A stretch of 13,770 bases of DNA from an uncultured Oscillospiraceae bacterium (GTDB lineage: Bacteria > Bacillota_A > Clostridia > Oscillospirales > Oscillospiraceae): positions 1 to 13,770 of the forward strand of contig CAAEOU010000148.1 in the NCBI GenBank assembly GCA_900757695.1, read 5' to 3'. The notes beneath the pieces were generated by a model that worked only from the letters and a program-made list of their open reading frames with translations, had not been told where the DNA came from and did not search any database. Position 1 is the first letter of the stretch, and each line of letters begins with the position of its first letter. Below are positions 6,504 to 13,770 of the stretch, piece by piece. Made by a program: the position numbers and the translations under genes.

Positions 6504-7883
6504 TTACTTTTCCTCCTCCATAAAAGCCTTCAGGATGTTTTCCATATGCATCCCATGGCTGCCCTTAAACAGCAGCACATCCCCGGGCTTTGCCCGGCTT
6601 CTCAGTACGTTCAGCAGTTCCTGCTGACTTTCAAAGTTCATGGCATTTCTCTGGCTCAGCCCGCCGGTGATCGCACCCAGCACAGTCTTTTCCGACAAGG
6701 GGCCGTAGGTCAGCAGCAGGTCCGCCTTATAGACCGCCACCCGCCCGATCCGGTGATGCTCCGCACTGGCATGGTTGCCCAGCTCCAGCATGTCACCCAG
6801 CACCGCGATCCGCTTAAAATGCTCGCCCGTTCCGGTGGTATCGCCCAGCACACGAAGCGCCGCCTCCGTGGACTCCGGGCCTGCATTGTAGGTATCATCG
6901 ATGATCGTATATCCGTTCCACTGGAAGGTCTGCTGACGCTGGGAGGTGTTGACATAGCTTGCCATTGCCTCCTGAATATCCTTCTCCGATACCCCGCACA
7001 GCAGCGCCACCGCAATGGCGCCCACCGCATTGTGGACGTTATGCAGCCCGCTGACCGGCAGCGTCACCGGAAAATCATGGCCCAGTCCGGTAATGCGGAA
7101 CTGACTGCTGCCCTCCTTCAGTTCAATATCCGTTCCACGGATATCACAGGCAGTGTTCTCAATGCCGAAATACATGGTCTTGCAGGCGGGATGCTCCCGC
7201 AGGTTCCACAGCAGCGGCTCATCGCCGTTAAACACGGCCATTCCGCCGGGATGCAGCCCCTCCAAAATCTCCAGCTTGGCCTTCAGGATGCCCTCTCTGG
7301 AGCCCAGATTTTCAATATGCATACTTCCAATATTGGTAATCAGCACCATATCCGGACGGCCGATTGCCGTCAGCTGGCGCATTTCGCCAAAATGGTTCAT
7401 GCCCATTTCCAGCACCAGCATCTCGCAGTCCGGATCACTTTTCCCGATGGTCACCGGCAGGCCAATATCATTGTTATAATTTTTCACAGTGCCGCAGGTA
7501 TGGTATTTCTTCGCCAGCAGGGTACAGATCATGGTACGGGTGGTGGTTTTTCCAACGCTGCCGGTGATGGCCACCGTCTTGCAGCCGATGGTCTCTTTAT
7601 AGGACGCAGCCACATCCCGCAGGGCCTTTCGGGTATCCTCTACGATCACCTGCGGAAAATCCAACTCCAGCGGGTGGTTGCACACCGCTGCGGCAGCGCC
7701 GTTGTCCCGAGCCGCCGGCACATACCGGTGCCCGTCTACCTGCCCTTCCAGTGCAAAGAACAGCGTTCCCTGTTCCGCTTCCCGTGAATCATGACAAAGG
7801 CTTGTGATCTCAACATTCTCCCACTTGGGCTCCACGGTACCGCCGCACCACTGTGCCACCTGCTTCAGTGTTGTTGCTCTCAT
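6504..7883 (-). CDS. murF: MurF, UDP-MurNAc-tripeptide:D-Ala-D-Ala ligase
   Basis: MurF is the cytosolic ATP-dependent ligase that adds D-Ala-D-Ala to the UDP-MurNAc-tripeptide, finishing the pentapeptide. The 459-residue protein has the three-domain Mur ligase layout: an N-terminal UDP-binding domain with the phrase SLCHDSREAEQGTLFFAL (28-45), the central ATPase with P-loop GSVGKTTTR (108-116) and the conserved phrases VKNYNNDIGLP and LEMGMNHFGEM, and a C-terminal domain with DDTYNAGPEST (MurF usually has YNANP) and LGDMLELG. The ATG at 7883 is four bases past the murE stop, with AAGGGA overlapping the end of murE, so translation is likely coupled. The DSR and YNAxP motifs separate it from MurE, which is next door and clearly different. 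Confidence 0.96.
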   Translation of the reverse strand: MRATTLKQVAQWCGGTVEPKWENVEITSLCHDSREAEQGTLFFALEGQVDGHRYVPAARDNGAAAAVCNHPLELDFPQVIVEDTRKALRDVAASYKETIGCKTVAITGSVGKTTTRTMICTLLAKKYHTCGTVKNYNNDIGLPVTIGKSDPDCEMLVLEMGMNHFGEMRQLTAIGRPDMVLITNIGSMHIENLGSREGILKAKLEILEGLHPGGMAVFNGDEPLLWNLREHPACKTMYFGIENTACDIRGTDIELKEGSSQFRITGLGHDFPVTLPVSGLHNVHNAVGAIAVALLCGVSEKDIQEAMASYVNTSQRQQTFQWNGYTIIDDTYNAGPESTEAALRVLGDTTGTGEHFKRIAVLGDMLELGNHASAEHHRIGRVAVYKADLLLTYGPLSEKTVLGAITGGLSQRNAMNFESQQELLNVLRSRAKPGDVLLFKGSHGMHMENILKAFMEEEK

Positions 7884-7886
7884 GGC

Positions 7887-9338
7887 TTACATTCCCTTCT
7901 CTTCCCGGAGATGAGCGGCCACTTCCTCCCGTTCATCCAGATGTGTTTTTGTTGTACCCAGAATCTGATACGTCTCATGGCCCTTGCCGCACAGGACGAT
8001 GATATCGTCCTTCTCTGCCATATCCATCGCCATGCGAATGGCCTTTCGGCGGTTTTCCTCCACCAGACAATTGGAACGATCCGGAATACCCGCCAGAATC
8101 ATATCGATGATCTGATTGGGGTCCTCGGTTCTCGGATTATCCGAAGTGATAATCGCAATATCAGAAAGTCGTGCGCCGATCTCCCCCATAATGGGCCGCT
8201 TGGTATTGTCCCGGTCTCCGCCGCAGCCGAAGACCGAAATGATTCTGCCCTTGCAGAAGCCCCGTACCGAGGACAGTACGTTTTCAAGGCCATCGGGGGC
8301 ATGGGCATAGTCAATGAGGATCGTATAGTTCTTGCCGGGGGTGGGAACTACCTCTACCCGGCCCTTCACGCCATGGGCGGTTTCCAGCGCCGCAGCCGCA
8401 TCCTCCAGCGAAACGCCCAGTGCAAGGGCCGCACCCAGCACACCCAGTGCATTATACACCGTAAAGGCTCCGGGGATGCCCAGATGCACATGGGCCCTGC
8501 GCTCCCCATAGCGTGCAGTAAATTCCACGCCATCGGAATGGAGAATGGGGGCCACGGCCTGAAGATCGTTCTCCGGCTTCTCGCCAAAGGTCATGGGTTT
8601 GCAGGTGGCCGTCTCCAAGATCTTCGGCGTTGCTTCATCGTCCCCGTTGAACACGCCAATCGCACAGCGCCGGAACAAAATCGCCTTGGCTTTCCGGTAT
8701 TCTTCCATGGTCTTGTGGAAATCCAGATGATCCTGCGTGAGATTGGTAAATACGCCCACCTGAAAGAGGATCCCTGCCACCCGGTCCAATACCAGCGAGT
8801 GGGAGGAGACCTCCATGATCACATGGGTGCAGCCCGCCTGCTTCATCTCGTAGAACAGCTTTTGCAGCTCAAAGGACTCCGGCGTGGTGCGCTCCGTCTC
8901 CAGCACCTGATCCCCGATCATATTCTGAATCGTTCCGATGAGACCGACCTTTGCCCCCAGCGTCTTCTCCAGCACCGTTTTCAGAAGGTAGGTGCTGGAG
9001 GTTTTCCCGTTGGTACCGGTAATGCCCACAAAGGTCATGGCATCTGCGGGATGGCCAAAGAAATTGGCAGAGGCCAGCGCCATGGCAAGCCGTGCGTTTT
9101 CCACCTGCACATAGGGAATATCAATCTCCGGCGCCCGCTCACAGAGCACCGCTGCGGCACCCTTTTCCACCGCCATGGGAATGAAGCGGTGCCCGTCTGC
9201 CGCATAGCCCGTGATGGCCACAAACAGATCTCCCTGCTTCACCTGACGGGAATCATAGCTGATCCCGGTGATCTCCATATTCCCGTCTGCCGTACTGCAC
9301 GTTACCGCAATTCCGGCAAGAATCTCCATTAGTTTCAT
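7887..9338 (-). CDS. murE: MurE, UDP-MurNAc-dipeptide:meso-diaminopimelate ligase
   Basis: MurE adds the third stem-peptide residue to UDP-MurNAc-L-Ala-D-Glu in the cytosol. The 483-residue protein shows the P-loop GTNGKTSST (108-116), the substrate motif TTPESFELQ (151-159), EVSSHSLVLDRV (176-187), NLTQDHLDFH (199-208), the probable carbamylated lysine in YRKAKAILF (K218), DYAHAPDGLENVL in the C-terminal half, and GKGHE near 452-456. The motif DNPR (400-403) is the signature of enzymes that use meso-diaminopimelate rather than L-lysine, so the cell wall is expected to be of the A1-gamma (DAP) type. The ATG at 9338 has GGAG nine bases upstream and lies 19 bases after the PBP stop. Nothing is missing compared with the family. 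Confidence 0.97.
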   Translation of the reverse strand: MKLMEILAGIAVTCSTADGNMEITGISYDSRQVKQGDLFVAITGYAADGHRFIPMAVEKGAAAVLCERAPEIDIPYVQVENARLAMALASANFFGHPADAMTFVGITGTNGKTSSTYLLKTVLEKTLGAKVGLIGTIQNMIGDQVLETERTTPESFELQKLFYEMKQAGCTHVIMEVSSHSLVLDRVAGILFQVGVFTNLTQDHLDFHKTMEEYRKAKAILFRRCAIGVFNGDDEATPKILETATCKPMTFGEKPENDLQAVAPILHSDGVEFTARYGERRAHVHLGIPGAFTVYNALGVLGAALALGVSLEDAAAALETAHGVKGRVEVVPTPGKNYTILIDYAHAPDGLENVLSSVRGFCKGRIISVFGCGGDRDNTKRPIMGEIGARLSDIAIITSDNPRTEDPNQIIDMILAGIPDRSNCLVEENRRKAIRMAMDMAEKDDIIVLCGKGHETYQILGTTKTHLDEREEVAAHLREEKGM

Positions 9339-9357
9339 TTCTGTCCACTCCTATCCC

Positions 9358-11679
9358 TTAATCTCTGGCACCGAGGTCGGAGAATTCCACCTCCACTACG
9401 GTACCCTGTTCCACGTTTTCTCCGGCTTCCGGGAGCTGCCGGGTCGCAAGGATCGTTCCCTCACTGCCGGTTGCGCCAATGATCTTCATATAAAGTCCCG
9501 CCTCCGTCAGCAGACGGTTGGCCGATTCTGCATCCTTTCCCGTTACATCCGGGACCGTTACGATTTGCTGCTCCGCCTCTGTCCCCAGATAGAGCACCAC
9601 CTCACTGCCGCCGGGGATCACCGCACCGGCAGCGGGCACCTGTCCGCTTACCGTTTCGCCATCCCCCTGCGTCCGGCAGCTGAGTGATTTTTCCTTCAAT
9701 GCCGCTCGGGCAGCGGATACATCCATCCCGGTCAGGTCCGGCATGGAAACGTCCTCCATCTCCGGCGCTTCCCCGGTGTAGTCCGGCTGGAGGCCCAAAT
9801 AGGGCAGGATGTCCGCCAGCACGTCCCGGACAGTGGGCGCTCCCATCTGGCCGCCGGAAATATAGTACCCGGTCTCCCGGGATGGGGTGTCCAACGCCAC
9901 CAGACAGATGTATTGGGGATCATCCATGGGCGCAATGCCCACAAAGGAGACGATTTTATCCTGCACCGGATTTCCGTTTTCATCAAACACATCAATTTTT
10001 TCCGATGTGCCGGTTTTTCCGCCAATGCGATAGCCTGCGATCTGCGCATTCTTCGCAGTGCCCTGAGAAACCACGGATTCCAGCAGCTGGCACATGGTCT
10101 TCGATGTCTCCTCGCTGATGGCCTGCCGCAGCACCGTTCGCTCTCTGGTCTCCAGACTCTGCCCCTCCGGTGAGAGAATCTCATGGACAATGTGCGGCTC
10201 CAATACATAGCCGCCATTGACCACCGCAGCCACAGCCCTTACCAGCTGAAGCGGCGTAATTTTGAAGGTCTGTCCAAAGGCAGCCGACGTCAGCGATGCA
10301 TAGCTCTGGGGATTTGCCAGCGTTGCTTCATCAAAGAAAATGCCGCTGGCCTCGCCCCCCAGCTCAATGCCCGTCTTTTCCGTCAGACCGAACTTGTGGA
10401 CATATTCGTACAGCTTTTCGCCGCCAAGGCGAATGCCAATGTTCGCAAAGGCTACATTGCAGGAATTCTGAAGGGCCTCTGCGGTACTCTGCTGACCATG
10501 GCCCGCAGCGCGCCAGCAATGCAGCGCCTTGGTTCTTCCCTTTATGGTAGTGCTGCCGCCGCAATAGAAGGAATCCGAAAGGCTCACCGCCCCTTCCTCC
10601 AATGCGGAAGCCAGCGTAATACTCTTAAATGTGGAGCCGGGCTCATATCCATCGGAAATGACCCGATTTCGCCACTGGCTGAGCCGGGCATTGGCCACAG
10701 CCGTGTTATAGGCCCGCAGCAGCTGCTCCTGCTGTTCTCCTTCGGCTGCAATGGCCTCCTGATACTGCTGCTCCAGCGCTTCCGCCTTTTGCGCATCATA
10801 GACCACCGCATAGGCATTGGGATCATAGCTCCCCAGCGTTGCCATGGCCAGTATATCGCCGGTATTCACGTCCATCACGACCCCAAAGGCCCCATTTTGC
10901 ACATCGTACTGCTCAATGGCCTCCTGCATATGCTTTTCCAGCATCTGCTGCACCGTCATGTCAATGGTAAGCACCACGTCATTGCCGCTGACGGCATCGG
11001 CGTACTGTTCATAATGGAACTGCATCTGTGCGCCATAATTTCCCTTTGCCGTTGCAACGCTCCCCGTCTGACCGGTCAGCGCTCCATCGCAGGCGGCCTC
11101 CACGCCGTCAAGGCCAACGTTATCGCTGCCCACAAAGCCCAAAACCTGTGCCGCCATGATCCCGCAGGGATAGTACCGCTTGGTATCCGGCTCCAGATAG
11201 ACGCCGGTGACCTTCTCTTGGGTAATATAATTTCGAACCAGCTCAGCCTCCTGAAGCTCCACCTTCCGCTTTACGATTTGGTAGCGGTAGCCGGTGTCTT
11301 TCATAAGATTACGGATCTTTTCGCCGCTGACATCCAGCAGCTCCGAGAGCTTGTCCGCAATGGCATCCAGATCCTGACCGGACAGCCCCAGCTCATTGGG
11401 ATCGATGCACACGTTTTCCACGTCTGCACTGACCGCCAGAACATTCATATTGCGGTCATACACCGTTCCTCTGGGGGGCGTAATCTTGCTGATTCTGGTC
11501 TGATTGTCTGCCGCCAATTGGCTGAGGGTTTCATATTGCATCACCTGTAGGGAAAAAAGCTTCATGATCAGCGGGACGAACACCGCCACGCCAAACAGCG
11601 CCATCAGCACCACCGTGCGCCGGAGGATCAGTCTGCTGGCATCCCCGGAAATTTTCGGTTTCGGAACAGGGCGTTTCAA
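9358..11679 (-). CDS. Class B penicillin-binding protein with two PASTA domains (SpoVD/FtsI/PBP2B-like)
   Basis: This D,D-transpeptidase crosslinks septal or spore-cortex peptidoglycan and is the expected partner of the SEDS polymerase at 4308-5435. Residue numbers follow the longest reading (775 residues from 11685). They show a membrane anchor (about 23-45), the N-terminal class B domain opening with PPRGTVYDRN (70-79), then the transpeptidase domain with the catalytic motifs STFK (351-354, nucleophile S351), SCN (408-410) and KTG (557-559). Two PASTA domains follow (about 646-700 and 708-768). A Gln/Glu/Ala-rich helical insert (about 296-335) sits just before the SxxK motif. B. subtilis SpoVD carries one PASTA domain and PBP2B two, so the name is left open. 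The start is one of two TTG codons: 11685 lies four bases from AAAGGAG (11690-11696), while 11679 lies ten bases away. I prefer 11679, with low certainty. There is no in-frame ATG nearby upstream of the membrane segment. Confidence 0.94.
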   Translation of the reverse strand: MKRPVPKPKISGDASRLILRRTVVLMALFGVAVFVPLIMKLFSLQVMQYETLSQLAADNQTRISKITPPRGTVYDRNMNVLAVSADVENVCIDPNELGLSGQDLDAIADKLSELLDVSGEKIRNLMKDTGYRYQIVKRKVELQEAELVRNYITQEKVTGVYLEPDTKRYYPCGIMAAQVLGFVGSDNVGLDGVEAACDGALTGQTGSVATAKGNYGAQMQFHYEQYADAVSGNDVVLTIDMTVQQMLEKHMQEAIEQYDVQNGAFGVVMDVNTGDILAMATLGSYDPNAYAVVYDAQKAEALEQQYQEAIAAEGEQQEQLLRAYNTAVANARLSQWRNRVISDGYEPGSTFKSITLASALEEGAVSLSDSFYCGGSTTIKGRTKALHCWRAAGHGQQSTAEALQNSCNVAFANIGIRLGGEKLYEYVHKFGLTEKTGIELGGEASGIFFDEATLANPQSYASLTSAAFGQTFKITPLQLVRAVAAVVNGGYVLEPHIVHEILSPEGQSLETRERTVLRQAISEETSKTMCQLLESVVSQGTAKNAQIAGYRIGGKTGTSEKIDVFDENGNPVQDKIVSFVGIAPMDDPQYICLVALDTPSRETGYYISGGQMGAPTVRDVLADILPYLGLQPDYTGEAPEMEDVSMPDLTGMDVSAARAALKEKSLSCRTQGDGETVSGQVPAAGAVIPGGSEVVLYLGTEAEQQIVTVPDVTGKDAESANRLLTEAGLYMKIIGATGSEGTILATRQLPEAGENVEQGTVVEVEFSDLGARD

Positions 11680-11742
11680 AGGCAAAGGTCTCCTTTCATG
11701 GAATCTCCCTTTTTACTATATGCCTTGCAACGTCCTATATAT

Positions 11743-12060
11743 TCACGGCGTCTCCGCCGCCATTTGGCCTCGGATGTGGAGGATTTTGATATCCTCCGCC
11801 TTGGGCCGATACATGCCAAGCGTTCGGGCCTGCTGCTCCAGATACCCCTCGGAGGTAAGCTGACGGTATTCCTTTTCCAGTTCTGCTCTTTTTTCGGTCA
11901 GCAGTTCCAGCTGCTCCTGCCGCTCCTGATTTTCAAGCGACAGTTCATAGCATCGAACATAGCCAAGGATCAGCACTACAGCCAGAAGAAAGCACAGCAT
12001 CCACGGCAGTATTGCTCCAATACTGCGTTTTTTTACGTCCCGGCATACCACCGGTCCCAT
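11743..12060 (-). CDS. ftsL: FtsL/DivIC-like septum protein
   Basis: This small bitopic membrane protein of 105 residues has a basic cytosolic N-terminus (RDVKKR), one membrane segment (about 17-37), and an extracellular coiled coil rich in Glu, Gln and Leu (about 42-75). It ends with a conserved-looking phrase that includes LEQQARTLGMYRPKAEDI. This is the architecture of FtsL/DivIC septum initiators, and the place between rsmH and the transpeptidase is the usual ftsL place. It would pair with DivIC and DivIB to control the septal synthase. The ATG at 12060 is two bases after the rsmH stop, with AAAGG upstream inside rsmH. A longer frame from 12189 would overlap rsmH heavily and is rejected. 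Sequence conservation in this family is low, so the name rests mainly on architecture and position. Confidence 0.85.
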   Translation of the reverse strand: MGPVVCRDVKKRSIGAILPWMLCFLLAVVLILGYVRCYELSLENQERQEQLELLTEKRAELEKEYRQLTSEGYLEQQARTLGMYRPKAEDIKILHIRGQMAAETP

Positions 12061-12062
12061 AG

Positions 12063-12995
12063 CTACAGCCTTTCGCAGACCCGGAGCTTTGCGCTTCTGG
12101 CACGGGGGTTTTCTTCCAGCTCCTCCGGCGATGAGGTAATGGGCTTTCGATTGATCAGCTTCACCTGCGGTTTTTTTCCGCAGACGCACACGGGAAATTC
12201 CGGCGGGCAGGTACAGCCCTTTGCCGCCGCCGCCATAGCACTTTTTACAATTCGGTCCTCCAGCGAGTGGAAGGTAATCACGGCCAGCCGCCCCTGTGGA
12301 TTCAATCTTGGGGTCGCCTCCTCCAGCATCTGCCGAACCGACCCCAGCTCATCATTGACTGCGATTCGAATTGCCTGAAAGCTGCGCTTGGCCGGATGCT
12401 GCTTTTCCCGCAGGGCCTGAGCGGGCAGAGCCCCTCGGATCACATCCACCAGCTGAAGGGTTGTTTCAATGGGCGCATTCTGCCGCTTCCGGTCAATGGC
12501 CCCGGCGATCTGCGGTGCATAGCGCTCTTCCCCATATTCATAGAGAATCCTGCGAAGCTCTTCCCGGGCCCACTGGTTGACCACGTCATAGGCCGTCAGC
12601 CGATCCTCCCGATTCATGCGCATATCCAGCGGCGCATCCGCCATATAGGAAAAGCCGCGCTGGCCATCATCCAGCTGCGGGGACGAAACACCGAGGTCGA
12701 AGAGCATCCCGTCCCCCTTCTCGATTCCAAGCCGGTCTAAGATCCCATCAATATCCTTAAAGTTGGAATGCACCAGGGTGACCCGCTCTTTCCACGGCGC
12801 AAGCCGCTGGGCCGCTGCCTCCAGCGCCACCTGATCCCGGTCTACACCGATCAGGCGGCCTGTGGTAAGCCGCCGGACAATTTGAGACGAATGTCCCGCA
12901 CCGCCCAAGGTACCGTCCAGATAGATCCCGTCCGGTTTGATATTCAGCCCCTGAATGCACTCATCCAGCAGGACTGACTTATGGTGAAATTCCAT
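12063..12995 (-). CDS. rsmH: RsmH, 16S rRNA (cytosine-1402-N4)-methyltransferase
   Basis: RsmH (MraW) methylates N4 of C1402 in the decoding centre of 16S rRNA using S-adenosylmethionine. The 310-residue protein begins with the family phrase HHKSVLLDECI (4-14), then the SAM-binding loop DGTLGGAGHS (27-36) and GVDRDQVAL (50-58). Further on are DLGVSSPQLDDGQRGFSY, with the aromatic and acidic active-site region, and ITFHSLEDRIVK. The C-terminus carries the CTCP/CVCG cysteine pattern and the ENPRARSAKLR phrase typical of the family. The ATG at 12995 is preceded by AGGAGG seven bases upstream, and the gap from mraZ is 11 bases. Length and motifs are complete. Confidence 0.97.
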   Translation of the reverse strand: MEFHHKSVLLDECIQGLNIKPDGIYLDGTLGGAGHSSQIVRRLTTGRLIGVDRDQVALEAAAQRLAPWKERVTLVHSNFKDIDGILDRLGIEKGDGMLFDLGVSSPQLDDGQRGFSYMADAPLDMRMNREDRLTAYDVVNQWAREELRRILYEYGEERYAPQIAGAIDRKRQNAPIETTLQLVDVIRGALPAQALREKQHPAKRSFQAIRIAVNDELGSVRQMLEEATPRLNPQGRLAVITFHSLEDRIVKSAMAAAAKGCTCPPEFPVCVCGKKPQVKLINRKPITSSPEELEENPRARSAKLRVCERL

Positions 12996-13006
12996 GGCAT
13001 AGCCTC

Positions 13007-13423
13007 CTATAGCTCCAGCGCAGACAACACCGTGTCGAGATCACCTTCCGCAAAGAACGCCTGCTCCATTGCGTCATAGGTATCTGCATCCCAAATTTCG
13101 GCCTTATCTCCAAAGCCGAGAATCACAGCGCTGTCCTTTAATCCGGCATACCCTCTGAGCTCTGCGGGCAGGAGGATACGCCCCTGCTTGTCCGGCTCAC
13201 AGTAAACTGCGTTGGCAAAGAAGAAGCGGAGCTTCTGCGCCTCCGCCATGGGAAGACTCTGCTTCTTTTCCACAATGGTATCCCAGCCCGCCTGCGTCAG
13301 TACCATAAGACTATGGCCGAGACCAATGGTCACATAGAATGCGCCGCCCAGTTCCTCCCGAAGCTTTGCCGGAATTGCCAATCGTCCCTTGCTGTCGATC
13401 CCATGTCGGTATTTTCCTGTCAT
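13007..13423 (-). CDS. mraZ: Transcriptional regulator MraZ
   Basis: MraZ is a DNA-binding protein that forms ring-shaped oligomers and regulates the dcw cluster, including its own promoter. The 138-residue protein has two SpoVT/AbrB-type (swapped-hairpin) domains, each with the conserved core: HGIDSKGRLAIPAKLRE (8-23) and PDKQGRILLPAELRGYAGL (78-95 region). The ATG at 13423 is seven bases after GGAGG. A longer frame to 13462 would run into the putative operator repeats and adds sequence foreign to the family, so it is rejected. As first gene of the cluster it lies just downstream of a promoter (13484-13512) and paired GTGGGG repeats (13457-13472), consistent with autoregulation. Confidence 0.97.
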   Translation of the reverse strand: MTGKYRHGIDSKGRLAIPAKLREELGGAFYVTIGLGHSLMVLTQAGWDTIVEKKQSLPMAEAQKLRFFFANAVYCEPDKQGRILLPAELRGYAGLKDSAVILGFGDKAEIWDADTYDAMEQAFFAEGDLDTVLSALEL

Positions 13424-13456
13424 CAGCGCACCTCCGTTCCATCGTGTGGTGATTTT

Positions 13457-13472
13457 CCCCACTTCTCCCCAC
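13457..13472 (-). promoter_or_regulatory. Putative MraZ operator, two GTGGGG repeats
   Basis: On the minus strand GTGGGG occurs at 13467-13472 and again at 13457-13462, a period of exactly 10 bases (TGGGG-N5-TGGGG). Known MraZ targets are direct repeats of this kind (TGGGN separated by five bases). The repeats lie just downstream of the predicted transcription start and before the mraZ ribosome binding site, where binding could block early transcription. A third, degenerate copy may follow (ATCACCACAC), but I do not count it. Confidence 0.75.
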
Positions 13473-13483
13473 TATTCAGAGCT

Positions 13484-13512
13484 AGTATACTGCAAACAAT
13501 GGGCAATTGCAA
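13484..13512 (-). promoter_or_regulatory. Sigma-A-like promoter for the dcw cluster
   Basis: On the minus strand TTGCAA (13507-13512) and TATACT (13484-13489) are 17 bases apart. The -10 box matches consensus at five of six positions and the -35 box at four of six. Transcription would start near 13477, giving a leader of about 54 bases containing the MraZ repeats. No other comparable promoter was seen before ftsZ, so this may drive the ten genes from mraZ to divIB. Confidence 0.7.
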
Positions 13513-13623
13513 GGGAATTTTCGGGAACGGCGGCTGGCATATGATTCCTTTTCCAGCCTCCACGCCTGATTCATTGTAGCATGGAAACGTAACGGTTTTA
13601 TGAACAGGGCGCAATTTGCGCAG

Positions 13624-13655
13624 AAAAAACGGCGCACCGCAAATGCGGTGCGCCG
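13624..13655 (-). terminator. Intrinsic terminator after the ABC transporter permease
   Basis: A perfect 11-bp GC-rich stem pairs CGGCGCACCGC at 13630-13640 with its complement at 13645-13655 around a four-base loop. On the minus strand it is followed by six T (13624-13629). It lies about 30 bases past the permease stop codon and separates that operon from the dcw promoter. Confidence 0.92.
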
Positions 13656-13685
13656 GAATCTGGCAGATTCTGTTTTGCTTCCGAA

Positions 13686-13770
13686 TCAGCCCTTCAGAGA
13701 GCCGACCATCATGCCCTTGGTGAAGTACTTCAGGATGAAGGGATAGAAGCAGAAGACAGGAAGAATTGCA
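13686..13770 (-). CDS. C-terminus of a carbohydrate ABC transporter permease (partial)
   Basis: Only the last 27 codons plus the stop are inside the window; the gene continues past the right edge. The visible peptide AILPVFCFYPFILKYFTKGM, followed by MVGSLKG and a stop, is the hallmark ending of the LplC/YtcP-like inner-membrane permeases (MalG-type, binding-protein-dependent transport family) that import oligosaccharides. The usual ending is close to P-x-x-x-x-Y-P-F-x-Q-K-Y-F-x-K-G-x-M-x-G-S-x-K-G. The substrate cannot be told from this end. A strong terminator follows, so it is functionally separate from the dcw cluster. Confidence 0.88.
   Translation of the reverse strand, partial: AILPVFCFYPFILKYFTKGMMVGSLKG

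Noticed and set aside
7791..9332. Long plus-strand open frame (513 codons) opposite murE
   Set aside because: It mirrors the murE gene almost exactly, has shadow-type composition and no family signature.
10183..11550. Plus-strand open frame (455 codons) opposite the PBP gene
   Set aside because: It lies wholly inside the antisense of the PBP gene, with His/Ile/Gln-rich composition and no domain; a shadow.
12061..12189. Longer start for the FtsL-like gene
   Set aside because: It would overlap rsmH by over 120 bases and add a segment unlike FtsL. The ATG at 12060, with AAAGG upstream and two bases after the rsmH stop, fits better.
13424..13462. Longer start for mraZ
   Set aside because: The extension would cross the ribosome binding site and reach the GTGGGG repeats; the MTGKYRHGID start is standard for the family.
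13573..13578. TACAAT on the minus strand upstream of mraZ, a possible extra -10 box
   Set aside because: No convincing -35 hexamer at 16-18 bases; the pair at 13484-13512 is better placed.
1..13770. CRISPR arrays, tRNA or rRNA genes, insertion sequences, phage or defence genes
   Set aside because: I saw no regularly spaced direct repeats, tRNA-like cloverleaf, rRNA sequence, transposase or integrase motif; the window is almost fully occupied by dcw genes.

Overview
The window is the division and cell wall (dcw) cluster of a Gram-positive, low-oxygen type Clostridia, most likely of the Oscillospiraceae/Ruminococcaceae group. This is inferred from the moderately GC-rich coding sequence, the strong AGGAGG-type ribosome binding sites, the meso-DAP-type MurE, and a PASTA-bearing, SpoVD/PBP2B-like transpeptidase in a cluster led by mraZ. 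Every gene I support lies on the minus strand, so the region reads from right to left. No species name can be fixed from the sequence alone.

Layout in the direction of transcription: (1) the last 28 codons of a carbohydrate ABC transporter permease, ending in a strong intrinsic terminator (13624-13655); (2) an intergenic control region with a sigma-A-like promoter (13484-13512) and two GTGGGG repeats that look like MraZ operators (13457-13472); (3) a dense run mraZ - rsmH - ftsL-like - PBP (spoVD/ftsI-like) - murE - murF - mraY - ftsW/spoVE - murG - divIB/ftsQ, with gaps of 2 to about 75 bases and no obvious internal terminator; (4) a second promoter (2284-2312) in the 119-base gap before ftsZ; (5) ftsZ, followed at once by an intrinsic terminator (1116-1154); (6) a multipass membrane protein resembling the YhfC family, only 17 bases beyond that terminator; (7) a 267-base gene-free stretch packed with inverted repeats.

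The genes work as one assembly. MurE and MurF build the UDP-MurNAc-pentapeptide, MraY moves it to undecaprenyl phosphate, and MurG adds GlcNAc to give lipid II. The SEDS polymerase (FtsW/SpoVE) and the class B PBP polymerise and crosslink it at the septum. FtsL and DivIB hold and regulate that synthase, and FtsZ marks the site. MraZ is the likely autoregulator of the cluster, and RsmH is the 16S rRNA methyltransferase that usually travels with it.

I found no clearly new system: most of the window is a textbook cluster. The points worth a second look are the missing ftsA, murC, murD and murB; the short FtsZ linker with an unusual tail; the YhfC-like protein that seems to have lost the family's conserved residues and sits behind a terminator; and the palindrome-rich region at the left end.
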